DNA of 35,876 bases from an uncultured Bacteroidota bacterium (GTDB taxonomy: Bacteria; Bacteroidota; Bacteroidia; Chitinophagales; Saprospiraceae), in NCBI GenBank assembly GCA_937861115.1, contig CALMBD010000202.1, positions 1 through 35,876 of the forward strand. Reading direction: 5' to 3'. The notes beneath the pieces are model-generated. The model made no database searches and was not told the DNA's origin. It worked only from the letters and a program-made list of their open reading frames with translations. The number at the start of each line of letters is the position of its first letter. Position 1 is the stretch's first letter. Positions 14,320 through 22,852 of the stretch are shown in pieces. The position numbers and the translations under genes are program-made.

Positions 14320-15255
14320 ATGAGATATAATATTCTGATTTTCAGTTCGATATTTGCAATGCTCGCGCTTTCATCCTGTGATGAACCGCGTGACAAAAGC
14401 GGGAAGGCGATTGATACGCCCACCACGGGCGAGCTGACTATTGCCGTGGATGAAGGCTATCAGCCTGTTATCGCTTCCTGTATAGAAGTATTCAATACTA
14501 TCTACAAACGGGCAAAGATCACTGCTCTTTATACCTCCGAAGGCGAGGCGGTATCCGCCCTGTTCAAGGACTCGGTGCAGGTCATCATCGTATCGCGCAA
14601 CCTGACCAACGAAGAGATGAAGTATTTTGAGTCGCGCGGGTTCAAGCCGAAAATCACACCGGTCGCCTACGATGCAGTGGCCTTTATTCTGAATCCGGCC
14701 AACCGGGACTCGGTGTTTACCCAGGCGCAGATCAAAGACATCATTTCCGGCAAGATCACCAGGTGGTCGGAGATCAACCCCAAATCGCCGCTGGGCGACA
14801 TCCAGTTGGTGTTTGATCACCCGCTCTCGGGCACGGTCCGCTACGTAAAGGACTCGCTCAATGCGGGACAGCCGTTGTCGGCCAAGGCTTCAGCCCTGAA
14901 TACCAACAAGGAAGTGATCGACTATGTCGCCAAAAGCAAAAATTCGATCGGCATTATCAGCGCCAACTGGATTTCCGATACGGATGACAAGGGGGTGCAG
15001 GCTTTTTTGCGCGATATCATGCTTGCCGACATCGCTCCTGCCGCAGGGGAAGAAGGTTATGGCCCCTACCAGGCCTATCTCGCAAAAGGCTGGTATCCGT
15101 ACAAGCGCACCCTTTATGTGATCAACGCACAGGCGCGTTCGGGTTTGGGATCGGGCATTGCGTCGTACCTGGCTGCCGACGGTCAGCGGATTTTCCTGAA
15201 AGACGGCCTCTTGCCGGCTAATGCCGTGACACGACTGATACAGGTAACCCGCTAG
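14320..15255 (+). CDS. PstS-like periplasmic substrate-binding lipoprotein
   Basis: A 311-residue solute-binding protein of the PBP-like/PstS type. The signal peptide MRYNILIFSSIFAMLALSSC has a good lipobox with Cys20. The mature part shows the two-lobe fold of phosphate-type binding proteins: GELTIAVDEGYQPVIASCIEVFN at the start, VIIVSRNLTNEEM, YDAVAFILNPAN and IKDIISGKITRWSEI, and a C-terminal region near SGIASYLAADGQRIFLKDGLLPA. No pstC, pstA or pstB genes are nearby, so classic phosphate import is not supported. In Bacteroidota such proteins are often encoded beside exbB/exbD/tonB and a TPR gene, which is the case here except for an intervening Gfo/Idh gene and reversed direction. Confidence 0.9.
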   Translation: MRYNILIFSSIFAMLALSSCDEPRDKSGKAIDTPTTGELTIAVDEGYQPVIASCIEVFNTIYKRAKITALYTSEGEAVSALFKDSVQVIIVSRNLTNEEMKYFESRGFKPKITPVAYDAVAFILNPANRDSVFTQAQIKDIISGKITRWSEINPKSPLGDIQLVFDHPLSGTVRYVKDSLNAGQPLSAKASALNTNKEVIDYVAKSKNSIGIISANWISDTDDKGVQAFLRDIMLADIAPAAGEEGYGPYQAYLAKGWYPYKRTLYVINAQARSGLGSGIASYLAADGQRIFLKDGLLPANAVTRLIQVTR

Positions 15256-15385
15256 CCGTTCACACAATCAACCCTTGTGGCAGTACTTAAAAACGGGGCT
15301 TTCACACAATTTCGCATCAATAATGTGTTATTGCTGTTAAACTTGTATTAAGATATCGGTTATTTTCCAAAGCTCATGTGGATTT

Positions 15386-15419
15386 TTTGAGAATAAAGCG
15401 TCTGAAATGTGGAACTTTG
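15386..15419 (+). promoter_or_regulatory. Candidate promoter of the TPR protein gene
   Basis: TTTG at 15386-15389, a 22 bp spacer and GAACTTTG at 15412-15419 (one mismatch to TAnnTTTG). The predicted leader is about 50 nt. The 219 bp gap after the PstS-like gene supports a separate start. Confidence 0.4.
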
Positions 15420-15474
15420 CGGCCGAGAAAAAATGGACCTCTCCGCAGTTTAATAACAAAATCTTTTCCGAACA

Positions 15475-17202
15475 ATGACAAATCTCCTTAGAAAGGCACT
15501 CCTGTTAACAGCAATTACATATGCGCATATCGCCAGCGGCCAGTCCCGTGCCGACGGCCTGGCTGCTATGCAAATGGAAGACTGGGATAAAGCGATCAGT
15601 ATCTACACCGCGCTTACCAAAGCCGACCCGACTGATCAGGACGCATACCTGACTCTTGCCAATGCCTATTTGGGCAAGGGCGATAAAGACAAGGCACTGG
15701 AGGTCTCCAAGACGGCATTCAATGCCAAACCCGACGACCAGATGGCTTTTGTCGCCAATGCCAAAGTGTTGCAACTGGAAGGCAAATCATCGGAAGCAAG
15801 CGAGCAATTCGAGCGTGCAGCCAAAAAAGGCAAGAAGAACATCAATGTACTGCGCCAGATAGGTGAGTCATTCATCTATTATATTCCTCCCGGCAGCAAA
15901 AGGCCCGACCTGACACGGGCAACCGAATTGCTGAAAAATGCCGTGGATTACAACTCCAAGGACATGCAAACCCTGATGGCACTCGGTTATGCTTACAAAG
16001 AACAGGGTAACGGTGGCTTTGCAGCGACGAACTATGAAATGGCAGAGACCCTGGAGCCGAAGAATCCGCTCCCCAAGTTCATGCTCGCCAAGGTGTACCG
16101 CGCTGCCAAGATCGGCGACAAGTTCGAGACGTATATCGAGAAGACCCTCGCCGTAGCGCCTACTTTTTCGGCAGCATTGCGGTCAAAAGCAGAGTATTAC
16201 TTCTTTGCCCGCAAATGGGAGCAGGCAACGCAAGCCTATAAAGACCTGGTAAACAAAGGCGCCGAGGTGACCATCGAAGACGAGATGCAACTGGCGAACT
16301 GCCTGTTTATCACCCACGATTGTCCGGCCTGCAGCCAAATGGTTGACAAGATCCTGAAAAAAGATCCGTCCAAAAACTACCTCCGCCGCCTCAAGGCCTA
16401 TTGTGATTACGAAAGCGGCGAATACCAGCGCGCCCTCGATATCCTCAACGACTATTTCAAAACCGCCCCGCAGGACAAGATCATCGCCAGCGATTACAAG
16501 TACCTGGGCAACCTGCAAATCAAGACCAAGGGCGATACCCTGGCGGGACTTGCCAATTTGAAAAAGTCCATTCAGATGGACTCCACCACCTGGGCGCTGC
16601 ATCTGGATATTGCAAAAATGTACTACTCGCGCCGGATGAACTGCGAAGCAGCGGAAGAATACCTCATGTATTTCGACTCTGCCGGCATGACCGAACCCAA
16701 GGTTGCGCAAGACCTGTATTTCCTCGGCCTTTCGCAGTACTTCTGCACCGGTGATTCGCTCAATTACGTAAAGGCTGAAAAGACATTTGCGAAAGTTGCG
16801 GAACTGGTACCGAGCGCCAGCATCGGCTGGCTCTGGGCAGCCAAATCTTCCCAGAAGAAAGACCCCACGCCGGAGCAGATCGAAGCCGATCCGGAACTGG
16901 CCAAGCAATACGGCAATGCCCGCAAATACTACGAGGAATACACTAAAGTAGCAGGCGACGACAAAGAGAAGAATCAAAAAGACCTCAATGCCGCGTATCA
17001 GTACCTTGCGTATTGCTATTTCGTCAATAACGAGGCCGATAAATTCTTCCCGACCATTGACAAATGGCTTGACGTAGAACCCAATGTGGACGCCCAGAAC
17101 TCTATCATGGAAATGAAAAATGCCTTCGGCAAAGAAGTTCCCGGTGGCACTAACCAGGGGACGCCGACGGCCCCGACCAATGGCGGTAAAGGGAAAAACT
17201 AA
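15475..17202 (+). CDS. Secreted tetratricopeptide-repeat protein
   Basis: A 575-residue protein with a signal peptide (MTNLLRKALLLTAITYAHIASGQ). Repeated helix pairs with the TPR spacing run through most of the sequence, e.g. DKAISIYTALTKADPTDQDAY, ALRSKAEYYFFARKWEQATQAY and DLNAAYQYLAYCYFVNNEADK. A Cys-rich stretch near residues 275-290 (NCLFITHDCPACSQM) is unusual. The C-terminus is a Gly/Thr/Pro/Asn-rich tail. It is probably a periplasmic scaffold. In related genomes a similar TPR gene follows the PstS-like gene next to TonB components, suggesting a linked envelope function, but the exact role is unknown. A strong terminator follows. Confidence 0.9.
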   Translation: MTNLLRKALLLTAITYAHIASGQSRADGLAAMQMEDWDKAISIYTALTKADPTDQDAYLTLANAYLGKGDKDKALEVSKTAFNAKPDDQMAFVANAKVLQLEGKSSEASEQFERAAKKGKKNINVLRQIGESFIYYIPPGSKRPDLTRATELLKNAVDYNSKDMQTLMALGYAYKEQGNGGFAATNYEMAETLEPKNPLPKFMLAKVYRAAKIGDKFETYIEKTLAVAPTFSAALRSKAEYYFFARKWEQATQAYKDLVNKGAEVTIEDEMQLANCLFITHDCPACSQMVDKILKKDPSKNYLRRLKAYCDYESGEYQRALDILNDYFKTAPQDKIIASDYKYLGNLQIKTKGDTLAGLANLKKSIQMDSTTWALHLDIAKMYYSRRMNCEAAEEYLMYFDSAGMTEPKVAQDLYFLGLSQYFCTGDSLNYVKAEKTFAKVAELVPSASIGWLWAAKSSQKKDPTPEQIEADPELAKQYGNARKYYEEYTKVAGDDKEKNQKDLNAAYQYLAYCYFVNNEADKFFPTIDKWLDVEPNVDAQNSIMEMKNAFGKEVPGGTNQGTPTAPTNGGKGKN

Positions 17203-17230
17203 AATCCTTATTGCAAAGGCCATAAAATAT

Positions 17231-17270
17231 GAGCCATCCCCACCTGCATGATGGGGATGGCTCGTTTTTT
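17231..17270. terminator. Strong terminator between convergent genes
   Basis: A perfect 12 bp inverted repeat, GAGCCATCCCCA (17231-17242) and TGGGGATGGCTC (17252-17263), is followed by G and six Ts on the plus strand. On the minus strand the stem is followed by ATATTTTAT, so it may also serve the Gfo/Idh gene. Confidence 0.9.
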
Positions 17271-17301
17271 ATGGCCATACCGGCCATTTATATCGGGTTC
17301 C

Positions 17302-18672
17302 TTAGACTACTACCGCCTCTATACGCTTGGTCTCCCGGCTTTTCTCGGCCATGAATCCCATGATATGGCTTTCTATAGAGGCGTCAATCGTGGATGTCAG
17401 CAGATTCGGGTTGTGTTGTGAAACCGCCTGAATCCAGTCGCGCAGCAGCCGCCAGTCGCCGCCGCCATGGCCTTCACCGGTACTCGTGTCGTATACTTCC
17501 GACTTCCCGGTCCGGAAATCCGTGAGGGTGAACTTGTTCATATCGCCCACAATATCGCCCATGCTGCCCATTACCCTTGTCCGACGGCCTTCGTATGAAG
17601 TAAAGGCTTCCATGGAGAAACTGGCCGTGACGCCGCCCTCAAACTCCATCGTGCTGACGTAGTGGTCTTCCTGGTTGTTGTCCATTCGGTACACACAACG
17701 GCCGTAGTTTGTAGTGCGCAGGTACTCGAGGATAGCGTCTCCCTGTTTTTCTTTTTCCTCCGGAAGGTCGAAAACATAGAGTCTGGAGCGTTTCCTGTAA
17801 TAAATGTCCATGGCAGAATAGGGACAGCTGCCTTCCACCGCACAACCGTCCATGCAGCGCGCCGTGCTGCCTTCCGGCGCATTCTCCTTGCGGAACCACT
17901 TCAGGCTTCCCATAGCGACAATCTGTTTGCAGGGCTTGCCCACCATCCAGCGCAGGATGTCCAGGTCGTGGCAACTCTTGGCCAGAATGATGGGTGTGGT
18001 GGCCTTTTTGTCATGCCAGTTGCCGCGTACATAACTGTGGCTCATGTGGATGTGTTCGATCGGCTCCAGGTGCTGGAAACTGACCAGTTCGCCGATCGCA
18101 CCCGAATGGATCATCTCGCGGAGTTTGACGAAATATGGCGCATAGCGCAGTACATGACACACCGCTACGACACGTCCCGTTTTTTTCGCCAGGTTCAGGA
18201 TATCGCGGCATTCCTGTTCGCTTGGCGAGATGGGTTTTTCAAGGAGTATGTCATAGCCGGCTTTCAGTGCGGCCATACACGGACCGTAGTGCAGGTTGTC
18301 GGGCGTTGTAATCAGCACGGCATCTGCAAATTTGGGCCGTTTGAACACATCTTCCCAGGTATTAAACCGGTTCTCTTCCGCAATCCGGTGCTTTTGGGTG
18401 TAACGCTCGTTGCGCAGCGCAACAGGTTCCGCAACGCCGACAATATCCAGTTCATCGGGGTAACTGAGTGCGTAATCGCCGTACACGTTGCCCCGGTTGC
18501 CGGCTCCAAGGGTGATGGCCGTTACCGCACGATCCGGTTTTTGGAAATAGGGGTTGTCATCAAAAACGGACAGGGGCGTACGGGTGTCCAACCCTTCTGG
18601 AAAGCGGCCTAAAAAGGCTGCACTGCCTGCAGCACCTAGTGTTTTCAGCAGTTTGCGGCGAGAAAGTGGCAT
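17302..18672 (-). CDS. Tat-exported Gfo/Idh/MocA-family protein
   Basis: A 456-residue NAD(P)-dependent oxidoreductase-fold protein. The N-terminus MPLSRRKLLKTLGAAGSAAF is a twin-arginine signal (SRRKLLK), so the folded, cofactor-loaded enzyme is exported. The Rossmann motif is GAGNRG (56-61), followed by the family motif EKP (145-147, ILLEKPISPSE) and the catalytic-type His235-Asp236 (AKSCHDLDILRW). A Cys cluster at 273, 277 and 283 (ARCMDGCAVEGSCPY) is typical of a subfamily. Exported members include GH109-type glycosidases, which use NAD+ to cleave sugars; oxidoreduction of sugar rings is the alternative. Substrate unknown. It separates the TonB locus from the PstS/TPR genes and has its own -7 box. 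Confidence 0.92.
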   Translation of the reverse strand: MPLSRRKLLKTLGAAGSAAFLGRFPEGLDTRTPLSVFDDNPYFQKPDRAVTAITLGAGNRGNVYGDYALSYPDELDIVGVAEPVALRNERYTQKHRIAEENRFNTWEDVFKRPKFADAVLITTPDNLHYGPCMAALKAGYDILLEKPISPSEQECRDILNLAKKTGRVVAVCHVLRYAPYFVKLREMIHSGAIGELVSFQHLEPIEHIHMSHSYVRGNWHDKKATTPIILAKSCHDLDILRWMVGKPCKQIVAMGSLKWFRKENAPEGSTARCMDGCAVEGSCPYSAMDIYYRKRSRLYVFDLPEEKEKQGDAILEYLRTTNYGRCVYRMDNNQEDHYVSTMEFEGGVTASFSMEAFTSYEGRRTRVMGSMGDIVGDMNKFTLTDFRTGKSEVYDTSTGEGHGGGDWRLLRDWIQAVSQHNPNLLTSTIDASIESHIMGFMAEKSRETKRIEAVVV

Positions 18673-18713
18673 GACAAAGTATTGAAAGTGAAAAAATCGC
18701 TTCCGGAGTCAGC

Positions 18714-18721
18714 CAAAGGTA
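18714..18721 (-). promoter_or_regulatory. -7 box of the Gfo/Idh gene
   Basis: CAAAGGTA on the plus strand is TACCTTTG on the minus strand, an exact consensus match 41 bp upstream of the ATG. No clear -33 TTG. Confidence 0.45.
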
Positions 18722-18742
18722 ATTATTTGACGGGAAAAGAAA

Positions 18743-18800
18743 TTGAGAGAATTTAGGGCAGTTTAAAGCAGCCGGATCTAAACGCTTTAAATCCTCTCAA
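18743..18800 (-). terminator. Probable terminator of the second exbD-tonB unit
   Basis: TTGAGAGAATTTA (18743-18755) and TAAATCCTCTCAA (18788-18800) are inverted repeats with one mismatch. An inner TTTAAAGC/GCTTTAAA pair offers an alternative fold. On the minus strand the structure runs into TTTCTTTT. It begins 10 bp after the tonB stop codon. Confidence 0.5.
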
Positions 18801-18810
18801 CCCCTCCAAA

Positions 18811-19635
18811 CTACTGCAACCGGAACCGCACCGGCAATGTGAATCGCACTTTCACAGCGTGGCCGTTGGCCTCGCCGGGTATCCAGTTGGGCATGGATTG
18901 CAGGACGCGCAGGGCTTCCTTGCCGCAGCCGCCTCCAATTTCCTTAACGACCTCTGCATTATTGATCCGGCCGTCTTTGCCTATCACGAAACTCAGGGCA
19001 ACGGTACCCTGGATATTGTTTTCGCGGGCAAGTGGTGGGTACTTTATGTTTTCAGCCAGATACTGGAGCAAGGCTTGTTCGCCACCCGGGAAGGTGGGTG
19101 GCTTTTGCACGCCGATGATACTGTACTCGCCGTCGTCTTCCTTCGCCTGTGTCTCTACTATGACGGGCAGGTCCGGAACATCGTTGAGCGACGGCGGCGC
19201 TTCGCCGGTAGATGCCTGGTCTTTGACGCCGATATCGGCATCAGTATTGATCAGATCTGCTATGGCGGGCGGGTGCTCGTCCGGTACCTGTTCATCGGGG
19301 GTTACGGCGGGCGGCGCAAATCGTTGAACTGCGCGCTCGGGCGGCGGCGTTGGCGGGAGTGTTGGCGGCGGCGGCACCTCTGCCGAAATGTCCGGGGGAG
19401 GGCCCATGACCATCACGGTATTGACCGGCGGCGGCTCGGGGAATGCATTGGAAACGGCGTTCAGGATTTCCGGAATTACCAGGGCGCACAGGATCAGCAG
19501 CATGCCCATGCCCAGGGCGCGGCCGAGGTGTCGCGGATAGGCGCGGCGGAGTTGGTAAGCGCCGTACGACTGGTTTCGATTGGCGAATACGATGTCCAGC
19601 ATATCCCGGGGGGATACGAATTGTTGGGTTGCCAT
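18811..19635 (-). CDS. tonB: Energy transducer TonB (second copy)
   Basis: A 274-residue TonB. A cytoplasmic N-terminal segment (MLDIVFANRNQSYGAYQLRRAYPRHLGRAL) precedes a single membrane helix (about 42-62). A Pro-rich spacer spans the periplasm (PPPDISAEVPPPPTLPPTPPP), and the C-terminal TonB domain (about 180-274) carries YPPLARENNIQGTV, FVIGKDG and the GGGCGKEALRVLQSMP motif. TonB passes energy from the ExbB/ExbD motor to outer-membrane receptors. It is clearly paralogous to the copy at 20568, with nearly identical N- and C-terminal blocks but a divergent spacer. It lies 40 bp after an exbD gene. The long N-terminal cytoplasmic extension is common in Bacteroidota TonB proteins. Confidence 0.95.
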   Translation of the reverse strand: MATQQFVSPRDMLDIVFANRNQSYGAYQLRRAYPRHLGRALGMGMLLILCALVIPEILNAVSNAFPEPPPVNTVMVMGPPPDISAEVPPPPTLPPTPPPERAVQRFAPPAVTPDEQVPDEHPPAIADLINTDADIGVKDQASTGEAPPSLNDVPDLPVIVETQAKEDDGEYSIIGVQKPPTFPGGEQALLQYLAENIKYPPLARENNIQGTVALSFVIGKDGRINNAEVVKEIGGGCGKEALRVLQSMPNWIPGEANGHAVKVRFTLPVRFRLQ

Positions 19636-19675
19636 ACTTGAAAAAGTTAAAGGTGAATGTTTCTAAGACGGCCGC

Positions 19676-20281
19676 TTAGTAAACGGCTTTTTTCTGTTGT
19701 TCAGGGGTGAAAACCATGCCGGCTATGGGGTTATGGATAAATGCCTCTTCCTGTTCGGAGACGTCGAGGATCATGTAATACCGGACCCTGCAAACAGCCA
19801 TCTCGTCGAGGGCATCCACCAGGTTCTGATATCGCGCATTCCGCGTGGGTTTTATCAACACAGTGAGCAAAGAGCCGTCTTTTGCGGTTTTCGACCGGCT
19901 GTCCTCGTAATGCTCCTGTCCCCATTTGGCATCTACCCGCTCCATTTTATCGAGGATGACCCTGCGCAGCCCGTCTGCAGAATAGTCGGTAGAGTCCAGT
20001 TCCGGATGTACGATGCCTTCATACCAGTACACCTTGTTTTGTGCGCCCAGTAACAGGGTCAGCACTTTGGAGTCCTGTATTTCCGCCTTGTCCGGCGCCT
20101 TATCCGGCATGACAAGGGCCATGATCTGCGGCTTGGCGAGTGTCGTGGTAAGCATAAAGAACGTAATGAGCAGGAAGCCCAGGTCTACCATTGGGGTGAA
20201 GTCGATCCTGGTGGACGCTTTTTTGGCGCGGATCGTTCCGGGTGGCTTTCGGTGGTTGTCGGAATTTTGTATGTCTGCCAT
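19676..20281 (-). CDS. exbD: Biopolymer transporter ExbD (third copy)
   Basis: A 201-residue ExbD/TolR protein. The single membrane helix contains the proton-path Asp in RIDFTPMVDLGFLLITFFMLT (about 25-45), preceded by a basic cytoplasmic tail. The periplasmic part (about 50-201) includes VLTLLLGAQNKVYWYEG and YQNLVDALDEMAVCRVRYYMILDVS. It is closely similar to the copy at 21451, including the unusual VYWYEG and LDSTDYSA segments, so the exbD-tonB pair has been duplicated as a block. It is expected to form the ion-driven motor with ExbB, which is encoded only once here. It begins downstream of a terminator, implying separate expression. Confidence 0.94.
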   Translation of the reverse strand: MADIQNSDNHRKPPGTIRAKKASTRIDFTPMVDLGFLLITFFMLTTTLAKPQIMALVMPDKAPDKAEIQDSKVLTLLLGAQNKVYWYEGIVHPELDSTDYSADGLRRVILDKMERVDAKWGQEHYEDSRSKTAKDGSLLTVLIKPTRNARYQNLVDALDEMAVCRVRYYMILDVSEQEEAFIHNPIAGMVFTPEQQKKAVY

Positions 20282-20567
20282 GTTGGAGGTGGTTGGAGTG
20301 TGAAAAATTCAGAGACGTTAAAAGGGCATGGAAATGGCTGGCGCATCCCTTGCGGGTGCGAACAATCGTGTGGGCATATCGCAAAAAATTAGAGTGAAAT
20401 AAAAAAGGCTTTCTAAACCTGGATAATTATAAGATGCTGTAGATGAGTGTATTGGTGTGTGGACAGGATGTTTTTTTTCAAAAAAGTAGAGTTTAAGAAA
20501 TAAAAAAAACGCGGTACCGACGTGTTGTCGGTACCGCGTCAGGAATGCGGTAAATCCGGAAGTAAAA
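20282..20567. other. 286 bp gap between the two exbD-tonB units
   Basis: No gene. It contains a strong minus-strand terminator (20502-20539), A- and T-rich runs around 20471-20510, and a weak hairpin near 20343-20361 (CGCATCCC with GGGTGCG). A promoter for the exbD at 20281 is expected here, but no clean TAnnTTTG match is visible; partial matches lie at 20384-20391 and near 20480. Confidence 0.5.
20502..20539 (-). terminator. Strong intrinsic terminator after the first tonB
   Basis: A perfect 13 bp inverted repeat, ACGCGGTACCGAC (20509-20521) and GTCGGTACCGCGT (20527-20539), with a five-base loop. On the minus strand it is followed by a run of Ts (eight As on the plus strand, 20502-20509). 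It begins 28 bp after the tonB stop codon. Confidence 0.92.
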
Positions 20568-21401
20568 TCACTCCAGACGGAAACGGACCGGAAGCGTGAA
20601 TCGCACTTTCACGGCGTGGCCGTTGGCCTCGCCGGGATTCCATTTAGGCATGGATTGTACGACCCGCACGGCTTCTTTGCCGCAACCGCCACCGATGTCC
20701 TTAACGATTTGAACATCTTTCACGCTGCCGTCTTTGCCGATCACAAAAGTGAGGGCAACGGTGCCCTGAATGTTGTTTTCGCGCGCAAGCGGCGGATATT
20801 TGATGTTTTCGCTCAGGTATTTCAACAGTTCCTTTTCACCGCCCGGGAAACTGGGTGGTTTTTGGATGTCGAACATCTCGTAAGTCTTTTCTTCCACAAC
20901 CTTCGGGGCTTCTACGATCTGAAGTTCCGAGGGATTCTCGTCGATTGCAGGAGGGGCTTCATCATTGCCCTTTTTGTTTTCGGTGCCGATATCCTCCTTT
21001 TTTTCGAGGAGTTCCTCGACGGCCGGCGGCTTTTCTTCCTGAACCTCTTCGTCCTTCTTCACGACCGGCGGCACGAATTTCACCGTCGAACGCGTGGGCG
21101 GCGGCGGCGTAGGCGGTGGCGGCGGCGGCGGCGGCGGCGGGTTATTCGGATCGATATCCGGTGGCGGACCGAGTTCAGCAACTACGTCGATCGGTTTATC
21201 ATCCGGCGCCAGCGATTGTACAGCATTCATGATGTACGGGAGCGCGAAGAGAAACGCAATCAGCAGCAGACTGTATCCAAGCGCGCGCCCCAGGTACTTG
21301 GGGTATGCGCGGCGGAGTTGGTATGCGCCGTAGTTTTTGTTCCGGTCGGCGAAGATGATATCCAGCATATCCTTGTAGGTTGCGCCTTTTTCTTCTGCCA
21401 T
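20568..21401 (-). CDS. tonB: Energy transducer TonB (first copy)
   Basis: A 277-residue TonB. The cytoplasmic segment (MLDIIFADRNKNYGAYQLRRAYPKYLGRAL) precedes a membrane helix (about 42-65). The periplasmic spacer includes ten consecutive prolines (about 87-96) encoded by a GGC-type microsatellite on the plus strand, then acidic/basic stretches (KKDEEVQEEKPPAVEELLEKKEDIG). The C-terminal TonB domain (about 180-277) has YPPLARENNIQGTV, FVIGKDG and GGGCGKEAVRVVQSMP. It is the last gene of the exbB-exbD-exbD-tonB operon, 49 bp after exbD, and is followed by a strong terminator. It differs from the second copy mainly in the spacer. Confidence 0.96.
   Translation of the reverse strand: MAEEKGATYKDMLDIIFADRNKNYGAYQLRRAYPKYLGRALGYSLLLIAFLFALPYIMNAVQSLAPDDKPIDVVAELGPPPDIDPNNPPPPPPPPPPTPPPPTRSTVKFVPPVVKKDEEVQEEKPPAVEELLEKKEDIGTENKKGNDEAPPAIDENPSELQIVEAPKVVEEKTYEMFDIQKPPSFPGGEKELLKYLSENIKYPPLARENNIQGTVALTFVIGKDGSVKDVQIVKDIGGGCGKEAVRVVQSMPKWNPGEANGHAVKVRFTLPVRFRLE
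21095..21141. repeat. GGC-type microsatellite in tonB
   Basis: A near-continuous run of GGC triplets (seven in a row at 21118-21138, plus interrupted copies to the left) encodes a proline tract in the TonB spacer on the minus strand. Such runs can change length by slippage without shifting the frame. Confidence 0.85.
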
Positions 21402-21450
21402 GTTATGATTTTTAAATTTTTGAATGTTAAACGGTTATGTGCGTTCAGGG

Positions 21451-22074
21451 CTATTGTGTAGCCGCCTGTATTTGTTCCTCGACATTGAACTTGAGACCGC
21501 CGGCCGGATTTTTGATAAATTCTTTTTCCAGGTCGGAAACATCGAGAATCACGTAGTAACGCACCTTGCAAATAGCCATTTCGTCGAGGGCATCCACCAG
21601 ATTTTTGTATCGGGCCTGTTCAGTCGGTTTTATGATGACGTTAATGAAAGAGCCCTTGCGCGGTTCTTTCGTTTTAAAGTCTTCATAATCTTCCTCACCG
21701 AATTGTCCCTTTACTTTATTCATCTTGTCGAGGATGACCTTGCGCAGGCCTTCAGCCGAGTAATCCGTAGAGTCCAGCTTTGCATCTGTAATACCTTCAT
21801 ACCAGTAAACCTTGTCGTTGGCACCCAATAACAGGGTGAGTACTTTAGATTCTTTAACCGGCTCGATATCTTCTTTTTTGATATCTTTTTCGGGCATTAC
21901 CAAAGCCATGATCTGCGGTTTGGCCAGCGTGGTTGTCAACATAAAAAACGTGATCAACAGGAACCCGAGGTCCACCATCGGCGTAAAGTCGATACGCGTG
22001 GACATTTTTTTCGAGCGAACCTTACCACCTTTCTTATGACCACCACCACCACTATCTTGTGCAATTTCAGCCAT
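21451..22074 (-). CDS. exbD: Biopolymer transporter ExbD (second copy)
   Basis: A 207-residue ExbD/TolR protein. The N-terminal tail is Gly/Lys/His-rich (DSGGGGHKKGGKVRSKK), followed by the membrane helix with the key Asp (RIDFTPMVDLGFLLITFFMLT). The periplasmic domain includes VLTLLLGANDKVYWYEG, LDSTDYSAEGL and YKNLVDALDEMAICKVRYYVILDVS. It is the partner of the first tonB (49 bp) and the close paralogue of the exbD at 19676. It follows a different ExbD by 45 bp. Two unlike ExbD proteins after one ExbB is the usual Bacteroidota arrangement. Confidence 0.95.
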   Translation of the reverse strand: MAEIAQDSGGGGHKKGGKVRSKKMSTRIDFTPMVDLGFLLITFFMLTTTLAKPQIMALVMPEKDIKKEDIEPVKESKVLTLLLGANDKVYWYEGITDAKLDSTDYSAEGLRKVILDKMNKVKGQFGEEDYEDFKTKEPRKGSFINVIIKPTEQARYKNLVDALDEMAICKVRYYVILDVSDLEKEFIKNPAGGLKFNVEEQIQAATQ

Positions 22075-22119
22075 GTCGCTGTTGCTTTTTTAGTGAAAAA
22101 ATGTGTTGTCCTGTCAGCA

Positions 22120-22785
22120 CTATTTCTCTGACCCCTCTTCCGCTTTTTTATTCGGATCACTCTCCGAGCTGGTGATCAGGTTGAACTTGTTGACGTTGAT
22201 GTCTACAAGCGTATTGATCACGTGTTGCACGGCGGGATAAGGGGTGTTTTTATCCGCTTTGACCACCATCACGTATTCGTCCTTCACAACGCCTTCCTGT
22301 TTCATGCGAAACTGCGCAAGGCGTGCATTGTGGATCCAGTCGGCTAATTCACTCTTGTTGACGTCGGCCGTATCGATCGGCACACCGGGTGTCGGGAACG
22401 TGTTGCGCTCGGAAGGGCTCAGGTCGAGCCACTTCTTGAGCTGGGCACGCGGGATACCGAAACTTCCGGCATTGGAAAACTTGACCTGCTCTTCTTCCGT
22501 CAAACCCAGTTTGTACCGGGAGTTGACGTCTGCGATCAGGCTTTTCCGCGTGTGCTGTCCGGTCATATCGAGATAGGTCTTGCCATCCGGTCCGATGAGG
22601 ATGGTAATAGTACCCGATTCCGGCAGTTTGGTTTCGGAAATAGAAGAGGGCGTGTCCACGACGACGGCTTCCTGCGGCTTCGCTTTGGCGGTGAGCATGA
22701 AGAACGTGAGCAAGAGAAATGCTACGTCCGTCATGGCCGTCATATCGACTGAGGGCGCGCCCCTTTTTGGTTTATGCTTCGGCAT
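22120..22785 (-). CDS. exbD: Biopolymer transporter ExbD (first copy, divergent)
   Basis: A 221-residue ExbD/TolR-family protein with a short basic tail (MPKHKPKRGAPSVDM) and a membrane helix carrying the conserved Asp (MTAMTDVAFLLLTFFMLT). The periplasmic part is longer than the other copies and includes a Ser/Pro-rich insertion (WLDLSPSERNTFPTPGVPID) and a C-terminal KADKNTPYPAVQHVINTLVDINVNKFNLITS block. It belongs to a different ExbD subtype from the other two. It sits between exbB (67 bp) and the second exbD (45 bp) in one operon. Confidence 0.95.
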   Translation of the reverse strand: MPKHKPKRGAPSVDMTAMTDVAFLLLTFFMLTAKAKPQEAVVVDTPSSISETKLPESGTITILIGPDGKTYLDMTGQHTRKSLIADVNSRYKLGLTEEEQVKFSNAGSFGIPRAQLKKWLDLSPSERNTFPTPGVPIDTADVNKSELADWIHNARLAQFRMKQEGVVKDEYVMVVKADKNTPYPAVQHVINTLVDINVNKFNLITSSESDPNKKAEEGSEK

Positions 22786-22852
22786 ATCAATATTAGGTTT
22801 TGAGCATCAGGAGATCAGTTTTTATAGCGACCTCCCTTCCGCTGCGAATTGA

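Noticed and set aside
14320-15255. Classic Pst phosphate import operon
   Set aside because: No permease, ATPase or PhoU genes are nearby; the neighbours are a small membrane protein and a TPR protein.
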